A DNA stretch of 64,000 nucleotides from Capitella teleta (Eukaryota; Annelida; Polychaeta; Capitellidae), in contig KB310564.1 in the NCBI GenBank assembly GCA_000328365.1, positions 7,977 through 71,976 of the forward strand. Reading direction: 5' to 3'. Position numbers and translations under genes: made by a program. The notes under the pieces were generated by a model. It saw only the letters and a list, made by a program, of their open reading frames with translations. It was not told where the DNA came from and did no database searches. This document shows, one piece after another, positions 49,101 through 59,451 of this stretch (position 1 is the stretch's first letter; each line of letters begins with the position of its first letter).

Positions 49101-52100
49101 ACCCATGCAAGCATTAATGGAATAATGCGATTAAGGTATACCCATGTAGTGTTGTATCGAGACATTTCTCCTTATTATACTTTGCAATGTGGGATAAAAA
49201 AAAAGGGGTTACCGACGCCCATTTGGGTACAGCATGATCATTTGTATTTGGAACAGCAGAATCATATTAAACACAACATGGATGCAAAATCACGTTTATG
49301 TGAGAATGCTGTCCAACTCCAACCTCTTGGATTGTGCTTTGCAACAATGTCAACAACAAGAGGCGTAGGTGCGTCTTTAGACTTTGTTTGGACCATGTGA
49401 GGGCAATGAGGGAGGCGGCGCAGCCAAAGTAGGGGGGGGGGGGGAAAGCTCCCCCGGGGGGAAAAAATTAGAAAGACCAAAATGCATGTATTCCATTTCT
49501 GAGCACTTACTTACTAGTATTTAGTTCATTTTAAGACTGATAAATATCACTGAAAAGGAGGATCCTTGATCCTTGATACATGAACAAGTTAGTAGTGTAC
49601 GTTGACCTATACATCTGAAAGGTATGTTTTAGTTGCAATCATTCGGCATTAGCACAACACATGAAATTGTCGTTTTTTTTTTCTTCCTCTATATATGCTA
49701 TCTTGGAAGCAGATCATTCATGGTCTAATGAAATAATAATAATAATATATTGACAAAGTAAGTATGGATAGCAGATACTTAATTACCAGTAAATTCCTGA
49801 GTGATGCATTTATTTACTCAATCATATTTTAACAACGTGATCGTCTGATGGGGGATATCATGTCCACTCTCATTATTCTTCTTCTATGCTATTACTTTTG
49901 CAGAAGCAGAACGGTACTCAGGTACTCGTTCAGTTATAGTGAGCTGCAGGTTTAGTTTGTCTGGGGACATACTAGTATCCAAGTCTGTCAGCGTGTGTAG
50001 TCTGTGTACCATTCACATATCTAAACAATTAATGAGAAATGTGTAAATGTCATCTTCAGACATATCACACCGAATCTTAGTGCCAAACAATAAGTTAATT
50101 GTGAAGATGAATATAACTGAAAACCCGAACAATTCACTAGATACTTAGCTTTCTTGGTGCAGCAGGAGCTCAAATTATAGATGCTAGCAGAAGTGGACAA
50201 TTATAAGTGGCATGGTTCATGTGTGAGGACTGTGAGAAGGTGTTCTCGAGATTGCGTCATCCGCGATTATTACTTTGATAACACAATTCAGCAATGCTGA
50301 TTGAAAAATACTCCTTGCTTTTCTTCTGAAAGTGTGGACCTTCAACTTCAGCGGAGGGTGGGGGGGGGGGCGGTGGAAGGCGGGTCTTCCGACCCCTCCA
50401 ACCCCCACCCCCTTGGCTAAGGGTCTGGTGTGTATATCACACAACGGCGCATATTTGTCTTCTGGTTGTAAAAAATGTATCCAATTAGGCGGTTAGTGAC
50501 CCTTGGATCAACTCCATGCTCCGAAATAGGGCTTCGCGAGTCCTTGATCCCAAAATGAAAAGACCCTATAGAGAGCTGATGAAAAATAATGAAAACGTTC
50601 GGGCAGAGAGCTCTTGGGGATATTATTCCAGTAAATCTAACCAACTATCAATGTCATCTTGCAAAGTGAGTATACCTTGAAATATTGTTGATTATGTTTT
50701 GCATTGTTTGCCGTAAAGTCGCAAACCAATCCAGTACAAAACATGTCATGAACTGCATTTGATGCGAGCAAACATTTCTTTCGAGAGAGATCGCGACACC
50801 TGATCTGAGCACTGAGCTTATAGTCACATACACCACACCTTGAGGCTCGGCAAACAATGTACTAAATTCATACACAGACACTTAGTCACTGGAGGCTCTC
50901 GTGTTCGACACATCCTATCATAAATTAAAGACAGATGATCAATCATCAGGCCGCATACATTCACTTATACCTCAGCCTTTTCCGCTCGTTCAACTGTTCT
51001 CTGAGTTGAATAAAAATTCATTGAATTTCGTGCGGATCTTTTGGCCGTCGAAAAGCGGCAAACATACCGCTCCAAAGCTTTGATGTATGTGTACCTTGTT
51101 GGTCGGCTCTTGTCAGTTTTATGTTTGGTCTCCTCTTCAAATTCGATCCGATTTGTGAAGAAAATCTGAGTAATGTATTCAAAGGTTGCCTTTTGGCTCC
51201 CCGCGTGGCTGCTATCTCGTATAACTTGAAAGGAGAGGTAGTCTTGATTGGAAATGTGAGAATCTTATGTCAACGCGGCAACACAGAGAAAAGCACAGAG
51301 CTGCTTTGGAATGAAATCTAATAATGTCGAAAGGTAAACATTCTCACTTTTTCACGCGCGCTATTATACTCAAGTCCCGAGGATCATGTGATTGAATTTA
51401 AATGATGTTTGATGAAGTGCTTTCGTCGATCAGGATTTTAAAACTTCGACGTTTTAATGACAGGGAGAGCGAGTCTGAAAGGACGACGGAGAGGAAGGCT
51501 GTGTATGTTATAAGTGTCAATGTTTGGCGCTACGTCAATCAATTCGGGAAATTTCGCAGTTTCGGTTACGATATTATTGAGGGAAAAATGGATTCAAATA
51601 AGGAAAGAATGCTCCTCATCTCTCAGTCTCCTGTCATTTGTTGGAAGTTGCATTTGCAAGGTCACAACTATAGATGCATGACCTCAAACACTGCGATGAT
51701 GACATCGTCAATGCTGTACATACGATGTATGATGATTGATATGTTTCAGTGGGCGACGCAACCGTGTTCCATTTCATCACTTATGCAACAAATTGTGTCA
51801 GCAAAACTTAAACGCCGTGATAAAGTAAATTTACTATTTTATACTAGTAATTACTTTATTACTATTTTATACTAGTAATAAAGTATATCAAACACTCTGA
51901 TTGCAAGCGTGCCATACGACAGCTCTCACTCACTCCACATAACTTTCAGGAGCTCCTTAAGTAATAGCTATTGCAAGGTGTCGTAACAATATGAATACAT
52001 AATTATATGATGTAATAGTAGATAGAGCCTACGAAATAGAGACACCTGCAATAGAAAGAAACCGTAAATAGAATAATGACATACGACATACGACATACAA

Positions 52101-52714
52101 GAGATCTGAAGAAAATGAAGAGTACCCAAAAGTAAACGTTATGTTCCAATCACTACTCTCGGTTTTGTTTTGCTCTAGCTTTTCAACTTACTAAATCCGC
52201 CGTACCTGCCCAATTAGGTGTGGTCCTCGGTTCCACGTTGGATATATTCTCAGTGATGCATAGCATGAGAGCGTACCCACGCTCTTCGAAATTCGTGCAT
52301 TCTCTGGTCCCACACAGAAATCATAACGCAATAGCCTCAAAGTTAGGACTAAATCACAACGCCCTTTTCTCGAAGGATCGAAGAATTCATAACGTAACCA
52401 AGCAATACAAATTACCGTACATTTATGTACACGGTACTAGCATGGATGTAGCACCATCTATTGTACTAGTAGGATGTTCGTGCACAAAGGTCATTCCACC
52501 TAGCATTGCTTAAGAGTAATTGCATCGCAGGAGAGAACTAAATTTCAAATCAGAAGACAGCCTCTCATGAAGTTCATCCTGAAGCAACAGCAACTCAAAG
52601 AGATAATAATCAACCCAGTGGCTTAATACTGCTAACCTATAAGCGAGTAGATTGGCATATTTTAGAAAGTCAAATATAGTTACAACCAAAAACCGATTCT
52701 CACAAAATGAATCA
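46151..52714. other. Long gene-free interval 5' of dbx
   Basis: About 6.5 kb without a supported gene. The longest frame (51402-51875, plus strand) shows no domain, no splice context and no codon pattern. Low-complexity tracts: poly-A at about 48390-48413, poly-G at about 49076-49087, 49431-49443 and 50361-50371. An inverted TACTAGTAATTACTTTA duplication is near 51840-51880. Likely partly regulatory DNA for dbx (inference). Confidence 0.4.
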
Positions 52715-52720
52715 TTTATT
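52715..52720 (-). terminator. Polyadenylation signal of PRPF38B
   Basis: AATAAA on the minus strand, about 150 bases after the stop codon. Confidence 0.6.
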
Positions 52721-52870
52721 TCAAATTTTGAGGCAGCGTTAAAATAAAATGTTAAAATCTACTAAAGAAAAAACCTCTCATAAAGCTGAAGATCTTCTCT
52801 GTTTGCAGAAGAGGAATGACTACTTCCAATGTAAAAAACACACAAGATGAATATTCTGAACATCAGAAAT

Positions 52871-54619
52871 TCAGTGCTTGCGCACTCTGTCTTTTTCTCT
52901 GCGCAAATCCCTCTCAAACGAGTCCTCCCTGTGCTCCCTGTGGTGATGATGATGCTTGCGCTCGGGCGATCTGCTTCGGTGTCGGTGCTTGTGGTCGTGA
53001 GATTTCTTCTTGTGTTCTCTGTGACGGTGACTGCGCTCCCGTGACCGTGATCTTTTCTTGCGCTCGCTCGACCTCCGCCGGTGTCGATGGTCATCGTGAC
53101 GATGTCGATCCCTCGAGTCACGGCGATCGCGAGACTCGCGTTCAGCAGGACTGTTTCGGCGTGATGAAGAGTGATTTCCTCGCCCTGAGGCTCCGTTGTC
53201 ACGATGCACATTCGCTTCCTCCCTGGCAAGTGACAAACACGCAAAGTTGAAATAAAATATTTTTGGAAAATTAAAAAACAAAGCAAAGTCTGCTGCACGC
53301 TACAAAGATCGAAACATAAAAATATTCTGCTTGAGAACTGACTCGTAGTACGCTGCATGTGAATCCCGGTTGTGGTGATTGGATTTCTGTGAAACAATCC
53401 CGTCATCTTCGAACGACGTGGGGCCCCCTGGTGGCAGTTGGTTAAACTGAGCCACGTCTCCCGATCCGTCTCCGTAATCTCCGTTTCTCTTCGCTGCATC
53501 GTATTCCTGAAGAGGGAAGAAATGACGCTCAGCCAATCAGAGGCAAGTAAACTGACCCTGATGTGGTTCTCAATGGATTTCTGAATGGGAACTGGAACAC
53601 GAGGGAAGAGAGTAGAGTACCACTCCAATTTGGTCATGAACAGACGACACATCTCTCCGATCGTGATCACATGACCGCCTCCCGCACGAACATCAATTTC
53701 CTGCAAGCGAATAAAATAAAAATTCTTGAACGCACAGAATCATGGCATTAAAATGAAACTTAAACTGAGTAAAATCTTAAATGAGATATGAAAATTGATT
53801 CCATTTGTTAGACCTCTCAGAGGCAGCGGCTGTTATAGCGTCCACCAATTACGAGGCAGCTGAATGAAGAGTCGCTCTGCAGCACAAAACAAGTTCATGA
53901 GCCACACACGGCAGATCAAGCGGCCACTCACCCCGGCTTCAGTGATGCCTCAGCCGCTCTCTCACTCAACACGAGTACTGACACAGTACTCACCCACTTA
54001 CCTCTTCGTCTTCCAAGTAATCCACGTACCAATCCCATATCTCCCCCGGAGGCTGCGTGTATCTGCAAAACAAGGTTATCTCAGTCGTGGGCTTTGATGA
54101 GGTCAATCACCTGATGTACATGAACCCTAAGCCTCTGATGTACGGTGAATCAGTATGCTGCAGGAGACCGACCAGCTGCTTCCTCGTCAATCTCAGAGTG
54201 AAGAGCTTATAGAGTAAACAGTATGCGCTCGACACAATGCCGCCAGCACCCACGCCTCTCACCTATAAAGGGGAAAATGAGGAAAAAATGCACAATTATT
54301 TCTCCTTTACCCCGCCGCACATGCCGGTCTGCCCTGCTGTCTTACGACTTCCCTTTTCCCACGGTTCGAGATGGTTGACCTGAAAGAACAGAGGGTTACT
54401 TTGGATGGCGGTTGAAGGTGTCGAGAGAGCGAGAAGGGGAGTGTCATTACCTGGCCAACGTACCTTGTAGAAGATCTCATCTATGACTTCATGGTATGTC
54501 TTTAAATCATACAGATTCACTTTGAAGTAAGGCGATGCCTGGATGTTAGATAGGATCATGTGATTCAAGTTCATCGACTTCTCATTGCCATGAATTGGTA
54601 GAGGGTTGTTGGGCGCCAT
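52871..54619 (-). CDS. PRPF38B: PRPF38B pre-mRNA splicing factor
   Basis: A nuclear PRP38-family protein thought to act in spliceosome activation. Seven exons: 54619-54464, 54379-54311, 54262-54111, 54062-54002, 53700-53557, 53506-53343, 53222-52871; 365 residues. Residues 1 to about 190 form the PRP38 domain with near-identical family stretches: HGNEKSMNLNHMILSNI, SPYFKVNLYDLKTYHEV, HLEPWEKGSRKTAGQTGMCG, HTDSPYIRGLGFMYIRYTQP and AGGGHVITIGEM. This separates it from PRPF38A. The C-terminus is a short arginine/serine/histidine-rich tail (SRSRERSHRHREH and similar), about 180 residues shorter than in human. One intron (54001-53701) is about 300 nt; the others are 50-120 nt. Confidence 0.95.
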
Positions 54620-55390
54620 CTCTCACACGCAGGAAACAGATTACTGCAAAGGAAATTGCAAATTCAAATTTTACAACCTCTGTTAGTCTGTATTAATAAT
54701 ATCTAACTCTCACTCAGCCTCAGTTATGTCTGTACGTTTAACCCAGATTAAGGTAGCTGAGTGTAGGAACTGCTCCGCTACCCCAATAAAAAAAAAAGGC
54801 AACTTTTGTACAGGTTGCTACAAGTTGAACGATGTTTCACAGCTTTTTAACAATAATGTTTGAGAATAAACAAGATTGCGCCATGTTGTGAACGGAAATG
54901 ACCCAGAATGCATCTGGCGCAGGAGACCGGAATGCCAAAGTAAGCATGTGTGCTTTTTGTTTACAAAATGTGACAGCTCTTATCTGGAGTCAGTCTGCAC
55001 AATTGAATGAACGTATATTGAGGGAAATGTTTGATGCTCTGGACATAACCTTCCATGTGTGAGCAAAAAAAGAATATAATTCGAGCTGTCCCTCATAAAT
55101 TGGATCGAGAATGACAGCTGTCAAAACATGCCTTCATATCTCGCGAGACTTGAAGATCACGCGTGATCTCGCGATATTTCCACGTGAGAACTACAATGGT
55201 GAAGAAGTTGTCTGTTCAAACTTCCACAATCTTTGTATTTATATTGATTACTAATAATATTCATTTTCGTTAGACCTTAGATGGTATATTTATGCTCCAA
55301 GAAAAAACAATATGAGCCAGTGCCATGATGTCAAACTTACATTAATTAAAACCCGCCAAAAAAAATCCTTTCGTGAAGAAGTAAACAAAC

Positions 55391-55427
55391 GCCATTTTGC
55401 GAGTGACGTCACTCAGCGCATGCGCAC
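55391..55427. promoter_or_regulatory. Promoter-type cluster: YY1-like, CRE and NRF1 motifs
   Basis: GCCATTTTG (inverse of a YY1-like site) at 55391-55399, the palindromic CRE TGACGTCA at 55404-55411 and the NRF1 site GCGCATGCGCA at 55417-55427 fall within 37 bases. A second NRF1-like ATGCGCATGCG is at about 55648-55658. Such clusters mark CpG-type promoters; the gene served (PRPF38B, the ATPase, or both) cannot be told. Confidence 0.55.
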
Positions 55428-57101
55428 TGCGCTGTAAACGAGCGCACATGCTTCACTTTCCCGTTCAAACTTCTCTCACAACTTTCGAATGAAAATAAAT
55501 AAAATTGTTCATATACCGATTGGTAATGCACAAAATATTGCTTAATAATAATTTATATGTATGCCTTTGTGAAGACTGTATAAATCACGTGTGCAACTGC
55601 AAAGAAAGATAGGCCGCATGTTAAACTGCTTAGAGCGGGAAAATTGTATGCGCATGCGTGTATGTTTACTTCGCACTACGCAGACACAATGCTCTGGTTT
55701 ATTTATAACACATGGAGGGCAGGTCATATGACAAAACAATCGGAGAGCTGGGAGAAACCTGTTATGTCACTTTTTTTCGTTGCGGGTCCATTTTAAGTAG
55801 GTTTATGAGACTGGTTTTGGATGCAATTTGGTACCAGGCTCTACCTTACATTACTCTGCAGCGCCTGGTACCTTCATAAATGTCATTACAAGAGTAGAAT
55901 TCTAGAAATCGTTATTCGCAAACTGGGCTTGAATGCGTTTACCGTACAGCGGGACCCGTGGGTCTCGCTGTAGTATGTCAGCTACTGAGCTAGTCAGCTA
56001 AGTAGTGAGTTTAAGTACTACTACTGAACTCACTCAACCGAAGCGACTCAGAAACGCAGTTCGAATAGAATAAAACTAACATCAAAGTGGATGTCACAAA
56101 GCTAAATGAAGTGCTTTAGGAATATCATTGTAGAACATACAAAATACAAACTGGAAAATTAGTGAAAAATATATTTTATCTTCGAAGAAAATGAAATCCG
56201 ATTTTCATTCGACTTCCGTTCTCGTTGTTTCTCAACAAGATTTCATATCACGCGAGAGTTAGGGGAGTACTCCTTTTTAAAATATAAAATCGAAAGAAAA
56301 AAAGAGAGGAAAAACAAGTGATTTACATCATCAATTTTGTTTCTTTTATGCTATAAATTTAATATATATTGCAAAATTTTTGTTTCTGCATCGGTGATCT
56401 GTCATCAGCATCTAGGCTAAGAATGCCCTCAATTATGAATTAAGGAATGCTCCCTCTGGGTTTCTCACAGGTGAAACAGGTAAATTGGAGATTTTGTTGA
56501 GAAATTACTTCTTAGTTTTAATCGGGATTCAACAAAGAAGCGTATTCCGTTCAGGAACAGGCGTTAGTTTTTCTTGGCTTAAATGTATTCATTGTCACTC
56601 AAGAGTAATTGTCTCATTCGTGTTTGTTTACTTGATGCAGATAACTTGATAACTGATAAGGTTAACTGACCTCATTCAATCATCAATGATTAAATTTTTC
56701 AGAATTGATGTTATCAGTTCATTGACTACAGCAGTTTACTCTGTTTACGGAGTCAAGCGAGACCGCAGACTTATGGATCATACTCAGAGTTTACCAGAAA
56801 TAATGGCAGCATATTGATTGAATATTCAACCATCAACTCTTTTTAGTTTACGTCTTAATCAATGTTTAATTATGTTAACCTATTGAGCTTAATTGGCCAT
56901 CTTTATGTTAATCTCATTATTCATTTTATTTACATTTATCAAATCATCAAACTATTCAAAGGTATGTTTCCTGAATTTAATTTGGTCTCTGAACTGAAAT
57001 TTATGGTTTCTTAACATAAATAACATTTGTTTTAATTTGTTTACTGAAAAGCGTTTTTGATTTGCAGAATTGGTACTGGAACCTCTGAGCCACTGAAGGC
57101 A

Positions 57102-57125
57102 ATGCTGGATTGTGAATACGCTTAA
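57102..57125 (+). other. Upstream open reading frame, 7 codons
   Basis: ATG at 57102 opens a seven-codon frame ending in TAA at 57123-57125, in the leader 40 bases before the ATPase beta start. Its context is A at -3-like (GGCAATGC), moderate. It lies downstream of the last 5'-UTR acceptor, so it would be present in the mRNA and could lower translation. Confidence 0.5.
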
Positions 57126-57165
57126 CATCCCTGATTTACTTTGGCCAAAGGACATCACTCTCACC

Positions 57166-58200
57166 ATGGAGTCCCATAACGTGTCAAAAATGTCGCTCAT
57201 GAACCGTTCAATGAACCAATCAAAGCAATCCTTGGATTTCTCCAAAGACACCTGGCCTGACATGGAGAGCAGCGATAAGGACGCCCTGGTCAGCAGAGAG
57301 GACCTACGGCCAGTGAAGACCAAGCTGAGTGATGACATCATTTACTGGTTTGAAGGTGTGCAGACGTTCCTCTGGAACGGTCCGAATGGCCTCATCTTTG
57401 GCCGTTCTCTTCATAGTTGGGCTCGTATTATGTTGCACTACGCCCTCTTCCTGGTCGGTCTTCTGGCCGTCAACGGAGTGCTCTACGGCATGGTCATGGA
57501 GGTGTACATCGATGATAATTACCCTCGCCTGAAGAACATGCAGACGCCTATTCAAGGAAACCCTGGCATGGGCTTCCGTCCGATGCCTGATCTTCGAACT
57601 ACGCTGATCCGCTTTGAGCAAGGGAAGCCTTCCAGTTACAAGGTGTATGCCGACCACATCCAAGCGTACCTGCTCCAGTATGAGAATGAGGCCCAGCAGA
57701 GCGAAGTCTTCATCGACTGTACCCGACTCAGTGAAGACGAGCGTGACCGCAAGATGGCCTGCCGCTTCAGCATTGACCAATTGGGAGACTGCACATGGCA
57801 GCGTGACTATGGCTATGATGACGGACAGCCGTGCGTTCTCCTGAAGCTGAACAAAGTCTACGACTGGAAGCCGATTCCCTACAACCGAACGCATGGACAT
57901 CCTGACCTCCCAGCTGATCGGCTATATGAGGGAAACATTGCTGTGACCTGCACAGGGGAGGACCCTATGGATGACGAGAACATGGGTCCCTTGGAGTACT
58001 ATCCCCCGAACGGGTTCCCAGTCTTCTATTACCCTTACCTCAATCAAGAGGGATACAGGCAACCGCTGGTGTTTGTCAAGTTCGTTCGGCCCAAGAACGG
58101 CGTTGTGATCAATGTTTGGTGCAGGGCGTGGGCGCAGAATATCTACCACCATCGTTACGATCGTGCCGGCAGCGTTCATTTTGAGCTGCTCATTGATTAA
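57166..58200 (+). CDS. ATP1B: Na+/K+-transporting ATPase beta subunit
   Basis: The single-pass glycoprotein chain that folds and escorts the Na,K-ATPase alpha subunit to the plasma membrane. 344 residues in one uninterrupted exon. The ATG at 57166 has a strong context (CTCACCATGG). The cytoplasmic N-terminus is long (about 86 residues) and serine-rich; the transmembrane helix is about 87-111. The ectodomain has six cysteines in the family pattern (FIDC, MACRF, GDCTW, GQPCVLLKLNKVY, VTCTG, VWCRAW), giving three disulfides. Other hallmarks are FPVFYYPY and QPLVFVKF. Only one N-glycosylation sequon (NRT) is visible, fewer than in vertebrate beta-1. A splice acceptor at about 57067 shows that the gene has at least one intron in its 5' UTR. 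AATAAA is at 58421-58426. Confidence 0.95.
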   Translation: MESHNVSKMSLMNRSMNQSKQSLDFSKDTWPDMESSDKDALVSREDLRPVKTKLSDDIIYWFEGVQTFLWNGPNGLIFGRSLHSWARIMLHYALFLVGLLAVNGVLYGMVMEVYIDDNYPRLKNMQTPIQGNPGMGFRPMPDLRTTLIRFEQGKPSSYKVYADHIQAYLLQYENEAQQSEVFIDCTRLSEDERDRKMACRFSIDQLGDCTWQRDYGYDDGQPCVLLKLNKVYDWKPIPYNRTHGHPDLPADRLYEGNIAVTCTGEDPMDDENMGPLEYYPPNGFPVFYYPYLNQEGYRQPLVFVKFVRPKNGVVINVWCRAWAQNIYHHRYDRAGSVHFELLID

Positions 58201-58314
58201 TTTAATATTTTGACATTCTGGAAGAGTTGGATCTGAAATATCAAGGAGGACATTCCATCATATTGTACATTCCAATATTTTTATATTTCATATTTCTATT
58301 TTATTTACTCTTTA

Positions 58315-58387
58315 ACACATTCACCGCCAGGGTTCTTTTTTCCCATAGCACCAAGACGAGAATTCTTGTTTTTGGCAGTGAATGTGT
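58315..58387. repeat. Inverted repeat in the ATPase beta 3' UTR
   Basis: ACACATTCACCGCCA (58315-58329) pairs with TGGCAGTGAATGTGT (58373-58387) with one G-T pair, enclosing about 43 bases. TTAA lies at 58312-58315 directly at the left arm. It may be a degenerate small transposon with TTAA-type termini (piggyBac-like) or simply an mRNA hairpin. Confidence 0.6.
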
Positions 58388-58420
58388 ATGCATATTTCCA
58401 CTGCTTTTTCTCTTCTTATA

Positions 58421-58426
58421 AATAAA
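58421..58426 (+). terminator. Polyadenylation signal of the ATPase beta gene
   Basis: AATAAA 220 bases after the stop codon. Confidence 0.6.
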
Positions 58427-59451
58427 CAATGTGATTTTTTTATAGTTAACATTTTTTTTTCCTTATTCTTAATTACATGTTCATTTACCACATAGAATTC
58501 CGTTAAATGCATAAAAATTTGGGAATCCTACTTGATCGGTAAAAACATTTAATCATGAGTCATTGGTAACCGAGGGTGAATCTATTTAGGCCATTGTTAT
58601 TTCATTGAAATTTCCTGACGGCTGACGCGTATCACCAATTATCAAGATGAGCCTCCTTTCTCGTACACCATCGCTAATCCACTTGATGAGGTTGAATTCC
58701 GGAGTCTGTCTCAAACGAAAAAACCAACAAAGTTGATTTTGTTCTCCCAAAAGGGATATTGAAAGCACAGATAAAAAACTGAACGTATTTCTGAGATTAA
58801 CTGTTTATTCCTAACAGGAATGCATAATAAAATTGAGAGAAATGAGAGCAGGAGAAAATAATGAGCGTGAAGGAACACTGAAAGCGTTAAGTAATTAGCA
58901 ATTTCTAATTATTAGATTGATTAAAACACTTCTGAAGCAGTAATTGGAATGTGCAACAACAGATTGAATAGTAATTAAGTAATATCCTCTAACAATGAAG
59001 TGATTCTTTTAACAGCGCTATTTACAAACATCATGCTAAGTGAACACAATCACGTTAAATGTTAAAAGGTACAATTTGAGGTGGGTGAAAGAAAATGGAG
59101 ACCAAACTAACACAGAATATCAATGATTACATAACAAGGAAATTTTGCAACAAGAGAGAGCATTCATTATTTGATAGAGGGAGCATGAAAACATTTATAA
59201 AGGAAGCGTCTCAAGAATTTCACAAAAAAGACACAGAGGAAGCATTTAAATTTTACTTCATAATTTGTGAAATGCGAGAAAGGATGAGTAAAAATGACTG
59301 AACATGCAAAATATCATGTGACCTCTAAATGTGACCCACACAAAGACAATTTCATTTGAGACACTACATTCCCTTTACAGCCTCTTGACTAGTAATAACA
59401 TGAAAAACAAACGACTTGTTCCAACACATCAAGTGACATAGGATATGACCG
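58427..59451. other. 3' flank of two convergent genes
   Basis: Holds the 3' UTR of unc-18 on the minus strand, with a possible AATAAA (minus) at 58803-58808. A 68-codon plus-strand frame at 59095 lies in it but has no supporting context. Confidence 0.45.

Larger units (their letters stand above)
54620..57165. other. Divergent interval between PRPF38B and the Na,K-ATPase beta gene
   Basis: No coding sequence supported. The two genes point away from each other, so this 2.5 kb holds both promoters. A dense motif cluster lies at 55391-55427. A 5' exon of the ATPase gene probably ends upstream of the acceptor at 57061-57067. Confidence 0.5.

Noticed and set aside
51402-51875. 157-codon plus-strand frame
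   Set aside because: No domain, low-complexity end, and no splice or promoter context.
59095-59301. 68-codon plus-strand frame in the unc-18 3' flank
   Set aside because: Charged helix-like sequence but antisense to a 3' UTR, with no homology or signals.
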